This document shows positions 42,975 through 51,060 of a stretch of DNA of 64,000 bases, piece by piece (positions within the stretch are counted from its first letter, which is position 1; every line of letters starts with the position of its first letter). The DNA is from Gorillibacterium timonense (GTDB taxonomy: Bacteria; Bacillota; Bacilli; Paenibacillales; NBRC-103111): NCBI RefSeq assembly GCF_001457415.1, contig NZ_LN881720.1, positions 182,109 through 246,108 of the forward strand, in the 5' to 3' direction. The position numbers and the translations under genes are program-made. Under the pieces are notes generated by a model. It was not told where the DNA came from, searched no databases, and saw only the letters and a list, made by a program, of their open reading frames with translations.

Positions 42975-44168
42975 TTGATAAAAAGACGATACGGGATCGC
43001 GCTCGCCCTTCTGGTGGCCGCCGCCCTGCTTTTGCGGGTAGGCTATGTGGTCACATCGGAGGGCAGCAAGCTGTCCCATGATGAGAAGAATTATTCTGAA
43101 CAGGCCGTGCGCCTGGTGGATAAAGGGATTTACGCTTACAACGAAGAAGTTCCCAATGCCCGAGTGACACCCGGGTATCCGCTCTTCGTGGCGGCGGTGG
43201 TGAAGGTGGTCGGCACGGACCATCTCACTTCGGCGCAGAATACGGTGCGCTACCTGCAGTGCGTGCTGGGAGCGGCCGCCGTTCTCTTGATGTACGCCCT
43301 CGGAAGCGAGCTGTGGAGCCGGCGGGCCGGACTTGTCGCGGCAGCGCTCGCGGCCTTTTACCCGACGTATATCTGGTCGCCGCAGCTGATCACGACAGAG
43401 ACGCTGTTTCTCACCGCCTTCCTCGGCATGCTCTATGCCCAGGCGAAGATCATCCGCGAGAATCGGCTGCGCGACCACGTGGCGGCGGGCCTGCTCGTCG
43501 CGCTGGCCGTGTTGATCCGGCCTCAAGTGCTTCCGCTTGCTGTGGTGCCCTATGTGATCATCTGGGTGCGCGACCGGCGTTTGTACGCGCGGGAAATTGT
43601 TACGGCGGTCGGGGCGTTCGCTCTTCTGATGCTGCCTTGGTGGATCCGCAACGCGGTGACGCTGCATGAATTTGTCCTGACGGCCAAAGGTGGAATGGGC
43701 AATCCGTTCCTCGCCGGCACAGACCCCTATCTCAAGGGAACGATCGACTGGAATGAAGCGCAGAAGGGCGATCAGTTTCAGGAAGGGCTGAAGCGGCTGA
43801 AGGAGGGCTTGAGGGAAGATCCGTGGCTGTGGATCCGCTGGTTCACGGTGGGCAAGTTCATGGTCATCTTCAAAACCCCGCGGCTTATGCTTCCGGCCCC
43901 TTTTGCTGACATTTTCACCGCTCTGCATTTGGCTTTTGCCTGGATTGGCTGGCTCGCGCTGCTCAGTTTCCGCAGCCGCCCGCTCCGTTTTCTCGCCATC
44001 GGCCTACTGATGCTTGTAGGTATCCAACTGATGTTTATCCCGGTCGCGCGCTATGCGTATCCTATGTACGCCTTCTTGATGCTAGGCTTCGGCTACGCCG
44101 TCTCGGTCGTCTGGAATCGGCTGCGCGGAACGGAAGACTTCGGGTATCCGAGCGAGTACCGGTTTTAG
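42975..44168 (+). CDS. GT39-like membrane glycosyltransferase
   Basis: A 397-residue polytopic protein of the GT-C fold (glycosyltransferase 39/PMT-like). The first helix (about 6-27) is followed by an extracellular loop with SHDEKNYSEQA, where the DE pair is the usual catalytic/metal site. Eight or more further helices and a positively charged cytoplasmic end complete it. The start is TTG 42975, with AAAGGAAC about 10 bases upstream and no in-frame ATG near. It probably transfers a sugar from a polyprenyl-phosphate donor on the outer face. Donor and acceptor are unknown, and no glycan cluster surrounds it. Confidence 0.82.
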   Translation: MIKRRYGIALALLVAAALLLRVGYVVTSEGSKLSHDEKNYSEQAVRLVDKGIYAYNEEVPNARVTPGYPLFVAAVVKVVGTDHLTSAQNTVRYLQCVLGAAAVLLMYALGSELWSRRAGLVAAALAAFYPTYIWSPQLITTETLFLTAFLGMLYAQAKIIRENRLRDHVAAGLLVALAVLIRPQVLPLAVVPYVIIWVRDRRLYAREIVTAVGAFALLMLPWWIRNAVTLHEFVLTAKGGMGNPFLAGTDPYLKGTIDWNEAQKGDQFQEGLKRLKEGLREDPWLWIRWFTVGKFMVIFKTPRLMLPAPFADIFTALHLAFAWIGWLALLSFRSRPLRFLAIGLLMLVGIQLMFIPVARYAYPMYAFLMLGFGYAVSVVWNRLRGTEDFGYPSEYRF

Positions 44169-44272
44169 GTGCGGCAATCTAAAGCTGTCGATTTGGTCGA
44201 CATTTTTTCTCTAAATGATCTCCGCTTCACCTCTGTGGATCTCTCTTTTTGTATGGTATACTCGCATCAGAC

Positions 44273-44319
44273 GAAGAACGTCTTCTGTAGCTTTTACGGG
44301 AGGGCGTTCTTTTTTTTAT
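44273..44319 (+). terminator. Hairpin with T tract between the GT39 and nuclease-like genes
   Basis: GAAGAACGTC and GGGCGTTCTT enclose a 19-base loop followed by a run of eight T. A TGGTATACT extended -10-like sequence lies 20 bases upstream, so it may alternatively act as an attenuator for the next gene. Confidence 0.65.
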
Positions 44320-44379
44320 CGGGAAATCGGGTTCAGATGCAGGTTCAGAACATTCGATTGGGTTAAAGGGGAGTTGTCC

Positions 44380-45045
44380 ATGAGCTTTGAAGCTTCACAT
44401 GAGGAGTTCCTTCAGAATCATCTCCGGTTGCGGTCCGGAGAGCGGCGTGGAAGGCTGCAGCGTGGGCATGCCTATGCAGAGAAGCTGTTCCTTCAGCAGG
44501 TATGGTGGCCGTTGTTCGGGACATTGGACTACCTTCATCCGGAATACGAAGTGGCTGATTGGAACCGAAAGTCACAGTTTCTCGACTTTGCATACCTTCC
44601 TCCATATGGGCGATTTGGGTTGGAAATTGACAGCTATCAAAGCCATATCAAGGACGTCGATCGGGAAAAGTTCAGCTATTCGTTGAATCGGGATACGTTT
44701 CTGACGGCGATGGGCTGGACCGTGCTTCATTTTTCCTTCGACGATGTTCAGCAGAGACCGGAGTTGTGCCGCATGCTGTTGCAGATGGTATTCGGACCGT
44801 ATCTTCTGCGGACTCCTAAAGACATACAGCTATCTCCAGCAGAAAAAGAAGTATTGCGGCTAGCCTGGAGCCTGGGAAAACCCATTCGGACGATGGATGT
44901 GATCGAAGGCTGCCAGGTAACCTATCGAACGGCCCGCAAGTGGCTCCAGGGATTAACGGAAAAGGGAATGATGCGCCCGATAGCGCGTGCCAAGTACACC
45001 TGCTGTTACGAACTGGTGGAGAAGGATACCGGGATGTGGCCATGA
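44380..45045 (+). CDS. DUF559-like endonuclease-fold protein with C-terminal winged helix
   Basis: 221 residues. The middle part reads like a PD-(D/E)XK (Vsr/DUF559-type) core: FLDFAYLPPYGRFGLEIDSY with Asp and Glu as likely metal ligands, an Arg/Lys helix (DREKFSYSLNRDTFLTAMGW), then TVLHFSFDDV. The last 65 residues (LSPAEKEVLRLAWSL, CQVTYRTARKWLQGLTEKG) form a winged helix. GGGGAG precedes ATG 44380. I recall similar unnamed proteins in Paenibacillus genomes, sometimes mislabelled as response regulators. Neither nuclease activity nor a target is known, and no methylase or defence gene lies beside it. Confidence 0.7.
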   Translation: MSFEASHEEFLQNHLRLRSGERRGRLQRGHAYAEKLFLQQVWWPLFGTLDYLHPEYEVADWNRKSQFLDFAYLPPYGRFGLEIDSYQSHIKDVDREKFSYSLNRDTFLTAMGWTVLHFSFDDVQQRPELCRMLLQMVFGPYLLRTPKDIQLSPAEKEVLRLAWSLGKPIRTMDVIEGCQVTYRTARKWLQGLTEKGMMRPIARAKYTCCYELVEKDTGMWP

Positions 45046-45049
45046 AGGG

Positions 45050-45126
45050 GCTGTGAATGAGCTGTGAATGAGCTATGAATGAGCCGTGAATGAGCTGTGA
45101 ATGAGCCGTGAATGAGCTGTGAAGAG
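45050..45126. repeat. Seven tandem 11-bp repeats
   Basis: GCTGTGAATGA and its one-base variants (GCCGTGAATGA, GCTATGAATGA) occur seven times in register immediately after the nuclease-like gene. Confidence 0.92.
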
Positions 45127-45228
45127 GCAGGCTTGTCGGTTGTTCGGATTGACTTTTCGTAACTTGGATTTTAAGTCGTCGGGATGTGGGGTTTTGCAGG
45201 GAAAGGAAGGGGTGGAACCCGAATTTCG

Positions 45229-45380
45229 CATCCCGGATCACGAAACACGAAATTTGAAACTCGATCCCGGATCACGAATCACGAATCTCGGATCATGAAA
45301 TTTGAAACTCGATCCCGGATCACGAATCTCGGATCATGAAATTTGAAACTCGATCCCGGATCACGAAACTCGGATCCCGA
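45229..45380. repeat. Interlocking GATCACGAA / CTCGATCCCG repeats
   Basis: The blocks GAAATTTGAAACTCGATCCC, GGATCACGAATC and CTCGGATCATGAAA recur three to four times with periods of 46-53 bases. No coding potential is evident. Confidence 0.85.
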
Positions 45381-45570
45381 AAAAGAATAAAATCATGCAT
45401 TTTCTGCAACATTTTTAGGGAATCCCCCTCTTTTTCTGTGAAATCATGCATTAATGTCATCATTTTCTTCGAGATCGAGCACTTTCGCCCGAAAATCATG
45501 CACAAAAGGCAACAATTTAGAGAAAAACGTGGTTATGGTTTAAAAATATTGCATTTATTGCATGATTTCT
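45381..45570. repeat. AT-rich diverged repeats containing AAATCATGCA
   Basis: AAATCATGCA occurs three times (near 45390, 45440 and 45494), followed by AACAxTTT or CATCATTTT and GA-rich spacers. An inverted copy, TGCATGATTTC, lies at about 45559. The region is much more AT-rich than its surroundings. A short open frame through it looks non-coding. Confidence 0.65.
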
Positions 45571-45638
45571 TAACAAGGATCCGGATTGGTGCGGTGAGCT
45601 AACCTTTGTGCAAGGGAGTAAGGTGGGGATCGTTCGAT

Positions 45639-45690
45639 GTGTGTAGGTGAAGTGTGTAGGTGAAGTGTGTAGGTGAAGTGTGTAGGTGAC
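45639..45690. repeat. Four tandem 13-bp repeats
   Basis: GTGTGTAGGTGAA occurs four times in perfect register, with one base change in the last unit. Confidence 0.93.
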
Positions 45691-45858
45691 ATGAGAGTTC
45701 TGCAGGGACCCAGGTTTCGGGTTTTTCCTTGAGAGAGGGTCAAATAGGAGAGAACACGATGCTCGGTTCTTTTTTCATTGAATTGCAACCTTTTGCCAAG
45801 CTTTCCGTCTAGAGGGTGCGAGCAAGACGATTTTCCACAAACAAGGAGGATGACCAGA

Positions 45859-46614
45859 ATGAAAGGTTGGGTCAAAACGGTCGGAGCGGTTGCGCTGGCA
45901 AGCGGGTTGATCTTTGGTAGCATGGGGCTGAACGGAGCGCTGAAGGGGCCGGAAAAAGCTTTGGCGGAGGAGGCGCAGAAAAACGTGATTCAGGTAACAG
46001 GCAAGGGAGAGCTGTCCATCAAGCCAGACATCGTTTACCTGTCCATCGGCGTCGACACGTCGGCAGCCACAGCGGCGGAAGCGCAGAAGGCTAACGCAGC
46101 CAAAATTCAAAAGATTACGGCGGTCTTGAAGGGCACTTGGGGCGTAGCCGACAAGGATATTCAAACCGCCCGCTTCAGCGTGCAGCCGAACTACACGTAC
46201 AGTGAGAAGGAAGGCCAGCAGGTGAAGGGCTACAACGCCAATCACACGCTGCAGATCAACTATCGCGATCTGGATAAGGTCGGCGGATTGCTGGACGCCG
46301 TCGCTGCAGCCGGAGCGAACAACATCGGCAACGCTAGTTTCTCCGTGGAAGATCCCTCGGCTTTTGAGGCTCAGGTGTTGGAAAAGGCGATGGCCAACGC
46401 GGACGTCAAAGCGGGCGCCATCGCAAAGGCGGCCAAACGCAGCCTTGGCCAGGTCGTCTCGGTTACTCAGCTTGACACCGGCAGCGTTCCGGTAAACTAC
46501 ATGGGCTATGAGAAGCTGGCGGCGACCGCTGCAGCGGATACGGCGGGAACCTCCGTGCAGCCGGGTGAAATCGATGTGACCGCACAGGTCAGCGTGACGT
46601 ACGACATGAAGTAA
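45859..46614 (+). CDS. SIMPL-domain (DUF541) secreted protein
   Basis: A 251-residue exported protein. The signal peptide spans about 1-35 (VKTVGAVALASGLIFGSMG, end near ALAEEA). The SIMPL/DUF541 domain follows: VIQVTGKGELSIKPDIVYLSIGVDT, IQTARFSVQPNYTYSEKEG, then NNIGNASFSVEDP and a final DVTAQVSVTYDMK strand. AAGGAGG lies about nine bases before ATG 45859. The family forms oligomeric rings and is linked to stress tolerance in other bacteria. Its function here is unknown. A terminator follows. Confidence 0.9.
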   Translation: MKGWVKTVGAVALASGLIFGSMGLNGALKGPEKALAEEAQKNVIQVTGKGELSIKPDIVYLSIGVDTSAATAAEAQKANAAKIQKITAVLKGTWGVADKDIQTARFSVQPNYTYSEKEGQQVKGYNANHTLQINYRDLDKVGGLLDAVAAAGANNIGNASFSVEDPSAFEAQVLEKAMANADVKAGAIAKAAKRSLGQVVSVTQLDTGSVPVNYMGYEKLAATAAADTAGTSVQPGEIDVTAQVSVTYDMK

Positions 46615-46736
46615 GGCCAGTAACAAGCGAGCATTAATGTAAGAATAAGAGGCAGGACGGGCGAGGGGAGCTCTCTCGAGAGTCATTCTACCATTCGTCG
46701 AGCCTCGTCGTGTCAAGCGGAATGCCGGATGCGAAA

Positions 46737-46784
46737 AAGGACCTCAATCTCCACTGAAGAGCGGTGGATTTGGGGTCCTTTTGA
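46737..46784 (+). terminator. Terminator after the SIMPL gene
   Basis: AAGGACCTCAATCTCCAC and GGTGGATTTGGGGTCCTT form a long imperfect stem ending in TTGATT. Confidence 0.8.
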
Positions 46785-47050
46785 TTAACTTGGCAAGTTC
46801 CTTGTGAACTCAAACTTGGAAGTTCCATCTGCTCTCGAACTTGGCGAGTTCATTCCGTACACAAATCGGGAAACTCTTTCCGTAAGGAAGAGAGAGCACT
46901 GCTGCAACCAGTAGCCAGTAACAGGTAACAAGTACTTAGCAACAAGTAACTTCAGCCGAGTAGCCGGCCAGTAACCAGTAACCAGCAACCAGAAAAAACC
47001 GCTTAGCAGCAAGCAACCTTCAACCGAGCAACCAGTACTCAGCGACAAAC
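46785..47050. repeat. Low-complexity repeats (ACTTGG...AGTTC and AGTAACCAGC types)
   Basis: The first part repeats GAACTTGGCAAGTTC-like palindromic words three times. The second (46906-47045) is built of AGTAACCAG/AGCAACCAG heptamer-like units. There is no gene. Confidence 0.7.
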
Positions 47051-47064
47051 TGAATCATCAGCAA

Positions 47065-47907
47065 TCAGCGGCTCATGTCCACCACAAGCCGGCCCTGCAC
47101 TTCCCCGCGCAGGATCGCATCCATGGCGTCCGGCACTTCATCGAGCGAGATCACGCGGTAGAGCAGCCCGAGCTTCTCCGGCTTCCAGTCGGAGGCAAGG
47201 AGCTTCCACAGGTGCAGGCGCTCGTCCATCGGGCATTCGACGGAGTCGACGCCGAGCAGACTGACGCCGCGCAGGATGAAAGGGAACACCGTGGTCGGCA
47301 GCTGCCCGCCCCCGGCGAGCCCGCACGCTGCGACGGCTCCGCCGTAGCGCAGCGAGGCGATGACGTGGGCGAGCACGGCGCCGCCCACGGGATCCACAGC
47401 CCCCGCCCAACGCTCATGGGCGAGGGGGCGCGGCTTCGCGGGAAGCAGCTCTTCCCGCGGCACAATTTCGGCGGCCCCCAGCTCGCGGAGCCAGGCTTGG
47501 GCCGCCGGTTTGCCCGTGGCGCCGGCGACGGTGAAGCGCAGTTAGGATATCCACCTGGCGCTTATACCCACCGAGATGTGAAAAAGAGACAGCGCGTATT
47601 CGGCGAGCCCGCCGAAGTGTGAGACGCCGAGGCCGTAGCTGGTGACGAGCACCGCGTCGCCGGGAGCGAAGCGGGCGTCCTCCGAGGAGACGATCGTTCC
47701 GACGAGATCGATCCCCGGAATGAAGGGATACGAGCTCACGATCTTGCCGTCTTCCTTGCCGGCCAGCCCGTCCTTATAATTGATGCCGGAGTGGCTGACG
47801 CGAATCAGCAGCTCGCCCTCCGGGAGATTCTCGGTTTGCCATTCACGGATTCCGCGGGTGAAGCCGTCATCCGTTTTGTCGACTGTTAAGGCTCGAAATG
47901 AAGTCAT
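47065..47907 (-). pseudogene. YhdH/AcuI-type quinone oxidoreductase, internally deleted
   Basis: The N-terminal part (ATG 47907, site AAAGGATGA) is a good match to YhdH/YhfP oxidoreductases: RVSHSGINYKDGLA, PFIPGIDLVGTIV and SYGLGVSHFGGLAEYA. It then runs into foreign residues and stops near 47542. The C-terminal part reappears in another frame: ATGKPAAQAWLRELGAAEIV, VDPVGGAVLAHVIASL, then VSLLGVDSVECPMDER and a final GRLVVDMS. Roughly 70 residues covering the dinucleotide-binding GATGGVG region are missing, replaced by about 50 bases. It cannot make a functional enzyme. Confidence 0.88.
47540..47592 (-). mobile_element. Insertion-sequence scar inside the YhdH pseudogene
   Basis: The foreign segment begins on the minus strand with CTGTCTCTTTTTCACATCT (47592-47574). 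This is like the ends of IS4/IS50-group transposons, which start CTGTCTCTT. It continues to about 47540, where YhdH-like sequence resumes. I read it as one end of an insertion sequence left after an adjacent deletion. Confidence 0.5.
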
Positions 47908-48373
47908 CGTCAATCATCCTTTCATACACATCCGCATGGTTGCCGTTTCTCAGGGTTGCGGTGCGGACAGGTTCAAAGCCAAGTCCTTGCCAGAATCGGT
48001 GAGCAGGCTCGTTGCCCTCCACCACTCCGAGCTGGCAGGTCTGATAACCTTGCTTCCAAAGACGGGTGAAATACTCGGAGAGCGCAGCAAGCGCCAATCC
48101 TTGTTGACGGAACGACGGCGCAAGAAACAAAAATCCGATCCACGGAGCCTTGTCCTGCCGATACAGATAGTCGAAGACGCCGACATCTTCGCCGTTCAAC
48201 CGCAGGATAAAACGGTCTGCTCCATATTCGAGTCCTTCCTCGCGATCCTTTTCCACGTCTGTAAGCGTCAGCCATTCCTTGCCGTCCGTAACCCGATTGT
48301 AGAACGAATCGGTGTTTCGCAGAGCCAGCTCGCGCGCGGCGTTTCCAGGCTCTGCCTTTTCCCATATCAGCAT
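47867..48373 (-). CDS. GNAT-family N-acetyltransferase
   Basis: 168 residues with the GNAT fold: strand DVGVFDYLYRQDKAPWIGFLFL, the acetyl-CoA loop APSFRQQGLALAAL, then QLGVVEGNEPAHRFWQGLGFEPV. GAAGGGTG precedes ATG 48373. The acceptor substrate is unknown. Its 3' end overlaps the start of the broken YhdH gene by about 40 bases, so the two were once co-transcribed. Confidence 0.88.
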   Translation of the reverse strand: MLIWEKAEPGNAARELALRNTDSFYNRVTDGKEWLTLTDVEKDREEGLEYGADRFILRLNGEDVGVFDYLYRQDKAPWIGFLFLAPSFRQQGLALAALSEYFTRLWKQGYQTCQLGVVEGNEPAHRFWQGLGFEPVRTATLRNGNHADVYERMIDDDFISSLNSRQNG

Positions 48374-48529
48374 AACGCACCCTTCCTTTCGGTTCAAATG
48401 GATTCGGAGCAGAGCGTGTTTGTAGAACTGGTCTTTCGGTTGATTCGGCTGAATAGCTTCCCCTGTTTGGAGCCATAGGGGCTCTTCCTTAGGAGATTTT
48501 CAACCGCTATTCCACCATACGATCAGCCT

Positions 48530-48660
48530 GCATACACACTCTCCGGACCCGTCAGCACAGCTTCCGCCAGTCAATCCCGCCTCGAGCGAATTCCGTTCGT
48601 CCCGTCAGTATTTCCTCCTGTCGATCCCACCTCACAAGGGTCCGTTTCGCCCCCGTCAGT
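48530..48660. repeat. Degenerate tandem repeats of about 51 bp
   Basis: CCCGTCAG recurs at about 48547, 48600 and 48651, followed by similar TTCCGCC/TTCCTCC and TCCCxCCTC blocks. Read on the minus strand, the units resemble the CTGACAAACGGGAACAAGGA units at 31310-31490. Confidence 0.6.
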
Positions 48661-49261
48661 GCAAATTCCGCCAATTCGTCCAAACCTCGCGTGGATTCAG
48701 CTCGTAAACTTCCTTCTCACGGTACATGAACTGCTGCATGATCAGCTCGCGCCGGAGAGTGGCGAAATCCTCATGATATCGCTTCAGGAACTCGTTGATC
48801 TCCTTTTCCGGATAGGCCTTGCCGATCTCGAATTGCTCCGCCAGCCACTCCAGAATGACGATCTTCTTCTTGAGCTGAGCCGGGATGGTCTTCAGGCGTC
48901 CGTCCTTACCGAAAAAGTTCTTCAGCACGCTCTCCTTGAATTTGTCCTCGTTTAATGCCGTCAACTCCGTTACCTCCTTCTCGGCGCCAGAAGGGCTGAT
49001 GAACGATACCGTTCCTCCGGCCTTGACCTCCAGCATCTCGCGGTTGAGTGAAAAATAGATCGTGTTCTTCTCCCGCCATTCGAAAAGAACCCCCGCCTCC
49101 CTCAGCTTCAACATGTGGTGGGTGATGGTGGGCGGGGTGACGCCGAGTCGGCCGGCGAGCTCCTGCCCGCTGAGCGGCCCATCGGCGATAAGCCGCAGGA
49201 TGCGGATGCGGGTCGGATCGGACAGCGCTTTATGGAAGGCGACCAGTTTTTCTAATTGCAT
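48656..49261 (-). CDS. ArsR-type winged-helix regulator with C-terminal DUF2087
   Basis: 201 residues. An ArsR-like winged helix lies at about 1-80 (KALSDPTRIRILRLIADGPLSG, then VTPPTITHHMLKLREAGVL). It is joined to a DUF2087 domain at about 128-190 (KKKIVILEWLAEQFEIGKAY and a final MYREKEVYELNP). No metal-binding CxC motif is present, so a metal ligand is unlikely. AAGGAG precedes ATG 49261. Two matching palindromes flank its promoter, indicating autoregulation. No obvious partner gene is adjacent. Confidence 0.88.
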   Translation of the reverse strand: MQLEKLVAFHKALSDPTRIRILRLIADGPLSGQELAGRLGVTPPTITHHMLKLREAGVLFEWREKNTIYFSLNREMLEVKAGGTVSFISPSGAEKEVTELTALNEDKFKESVLKNFFGKDGRLKTIPAQLKKKIVILEWLAEQFEIGKAYPEKEINEFLKRYHEDFATLRRELIMQQFMYREKEVYELNPREVWTNWRNLH

Positions 49262-49283
49262 AGCTCCAACTCCTTAAACAGTC

Positions 49284-49346
49284 ATCTAATTAGATTGTGA
49301 TCAAATCATATAGGATAGCGAACTAATTTGTCAATTATCTAATTAG
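49284..49346 (-). promoter_or_regulatory. ArsR-DUF2087 promoter with paired operators
   Basis: ATCTAATTAGAT (49284-49295, perfect palindrome) and ATCTAATTAG (49337-49346) lie about 53 bases apart. Between them on the minus strand are TTGACA and TATGAT, spaced 18 bases. Binding at both sites would enclose the promoter. Confidence 0.7.
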
Positions 49347-49863
49347 TCGATCATCGAACTTTGTAAACCTCATGCGGTTATTCGTCTTGCGGGCCTTTAC
49401 TCTGTTGGATGTTTGTTCTTTTGTTTAAGAGGTAAGAGGTCACTTCCGCACCGCACGAAGCTCCCAGTGCGCGGTACTTGGCGTCACATGATGTGGTCAC
49501 CCCACCTGCAAAGAGTAGCAATCCCTTGAGTCATAGCCAGTCCGTTTTTTGCGATTTGAATCGTGGGTCACCTAACACGAAAAAAGTACCGTTCCATTGA
49601 GGGAAAATCGCTCGTCTCCACTTACAAAAAGTCGTATTCATCGCTCATAATCAAGGTGTTCACATTTTGGACAACTATTTTTAAGCTTCCTTTCATCTCT
49701 TTTTAATCCTGGTTTATTCTAGCTTTCCTATAGTGAATAGGGTCCCACTCTGTGGTTTGGAATGCTCCAGGGGTGGACGATACTGATAGCAAAAGCCTCC
49801 AACCGGGGTGCTATGCCGCCAGTTTAAGTAGGCTCAGGAACGTATGCGAAGGGGGAAACGGTC
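49347..49863. other. Non-coding spacer upstream of the Gld-type ABC operon
   Basis: About 500 bases with no supported gene, RNA or repeat copy. The last 20 bases carry the AAGGGGG ribosome site of the ATPase gene. The operon promoter should lie here, but no convincing -35/-10 pair was identified. Confidence 0.4.
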
Positions 49864-51060
49864 TTGCTTGAGGTGAAGAAGGTAAGCAAGCTGTACACGA
49901 ACCGCCGGGGAGTGGATGAGATTGACTTTTCCATGAACCGGGGGGAGATCGTCGGGTTTCTCGGACCGAACGGCGCCGGGAAGACGACGACCATGCGGAT
50001 GATCACCGGCTATCTCAATCCGACCCACGGCTCGATTCTCGTGGACGGGGTCTCGATGGCCGATCAGCCGAAGCAGGTGCGTCGTAAAATCGGCTATCTG
50101 CCCGAGACGCCGCCGCTTTACTTGGATATGAGAGTGCGCGATTACTTGAAGTTCGTTGCCGATCTGCGCGACATTCCGGCCCGCAGCCAGAAGAAGCGCA
50201 TCGGTGAAGTCACGGAGATGCTCGGGCTGACCGGGCGGGAGAGGCAGGTCATCCGCGGGCTGTCCAAAGGGTATAAGCAGCGGCTCGGCCTGGCGCAGGC
50301 GATTCTCCACGAGCCCGACCTGCTCGTGCTCGACGAACCGACCTCGGGGCTCGACCCGAAGCAGATCATTGAAATTCGCAAGCTCATCCGCGAGCTTGGA
50401 GAGAAGCACACGGTGCTGCTCAGCACCCACATCCTGCCCGAGGTGAACAGCATCTGCAACCGCGTGTTGATCATCAACCAGGGCAAGATCGTCACGGACG
50501 GCAAGCCGGATGAACTGGCCGGCTCTTTGGCGGAGCGCTTCGAGGTCAACCTCGAGGTGCGCGGTTCGAAGGACGAGCTGCTCACAGCCATCTCGGCCAT
50601 TCCGGAAGTCGCGGAAGTGACCGCGATCTCGTCGAAACCGGCGGCAGAGCTGCTCATTCCGACTCAAGAGCCAGAAGAAGGAGAGCATGCTTTGGCGGTT
50701 CCGGATGGCGGCGCTTCCACCGTCCGGCTGAAGGTGGTTTCGGCTGATCAGACGGATGTGCGCGAGGCGCTGTTCTTCCGGCTCGCTTCGCTCGGCACCC
50801 CCATTCTGGAGATGAACAAAGTGTCGCTCAGCTTGGAGGATGTATTCCTCAAGCTGACGACGGATGAGCAGATGGAGGAGGGGGCCGGCTCCGTGAACGC
50901 CGATCAAGACCCGACGGATTCGGAACGCGTTGGGGCTTTGGCCGAAGGACCCCGCTTTGGAGAAGAGGCGGCTGTGGAACGCTCCGGTTCCCCGGATCAA
51001 GAGGAACCGTCCTCCTCCGCAGATGCGGACGCACCGAAAGGAGAGGATGAGCATGCGTAA
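49864..51060 (+). CDS. ABC transporter ATPase (GldA-like)
   Basis: 398 residues. The ABC domain lies in the first 215 residues: GPNGAGKTTT Walker A, LSKGYKQRLGLAQAI signature, LLVLDEPTSGLDP Walker B. A C-terminal domain typical of gliding-type or ABC-2 ATPases follows, then a long acidic, Ser/Pro-rich tail (about 350-398) unlike most relatives. The start is TTG 49864 after AAGGGGG. It is the first gene of a four-gene operon with a permease, a GldG-like protein and a DUF4340 protein. The substrate is unknown. Confidence 0.93.
   Translation: MLEVKKVSKLYTNRRGVDEIDFSMNRGEIVGFLGPNGAGKTTTMRMITGYLNPTHGSILVDGVSMADQPKQVRRKIGYLPETPPLYLDMRVRDYLKFVADLRDIPARSQKKRIGEVTEMLGLTGRERQVIRGLSKGYKQRLGLAQAILHEPDLLVLDEPTSGLDPKQIIEIRKLIRELGEKHTVLLSTHILPEVNSICNRVLIINQGKIVTDGKPDELAGSLAERFEVNLEVRGSKDELLTAISAIPEVAEVTAISSKPAAELLIPTQEPEEGEHALAVPDGGASTVRLKVVSADQTDVREALFFRLASLGTPILEMNKVSLSLEDVFLKLTTDEQMEEGAGSVNADQDPTDSERVGALAEGPRFGEEAAVERSGSPDQEEPSSSADADAPKGEDEHA

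Noticed and set aside
45336..45602. 88-codon open frame through the AAATCATGCA repeats
   Set aside because: The composition (Phe/Ile/Lys-rich, repetitive) reflects AT-rich repeat DNA, and there is no ribosome site.
47574..47592. Sequencing-adapter contamination as the cause of the CTGTCTCTT sequence
   Set aside because: It differs at two positions from the Tn5-derived adapter end, and the following bases do not continue as adapter. An IS-end scar is more likely, although raw reads should settle it.
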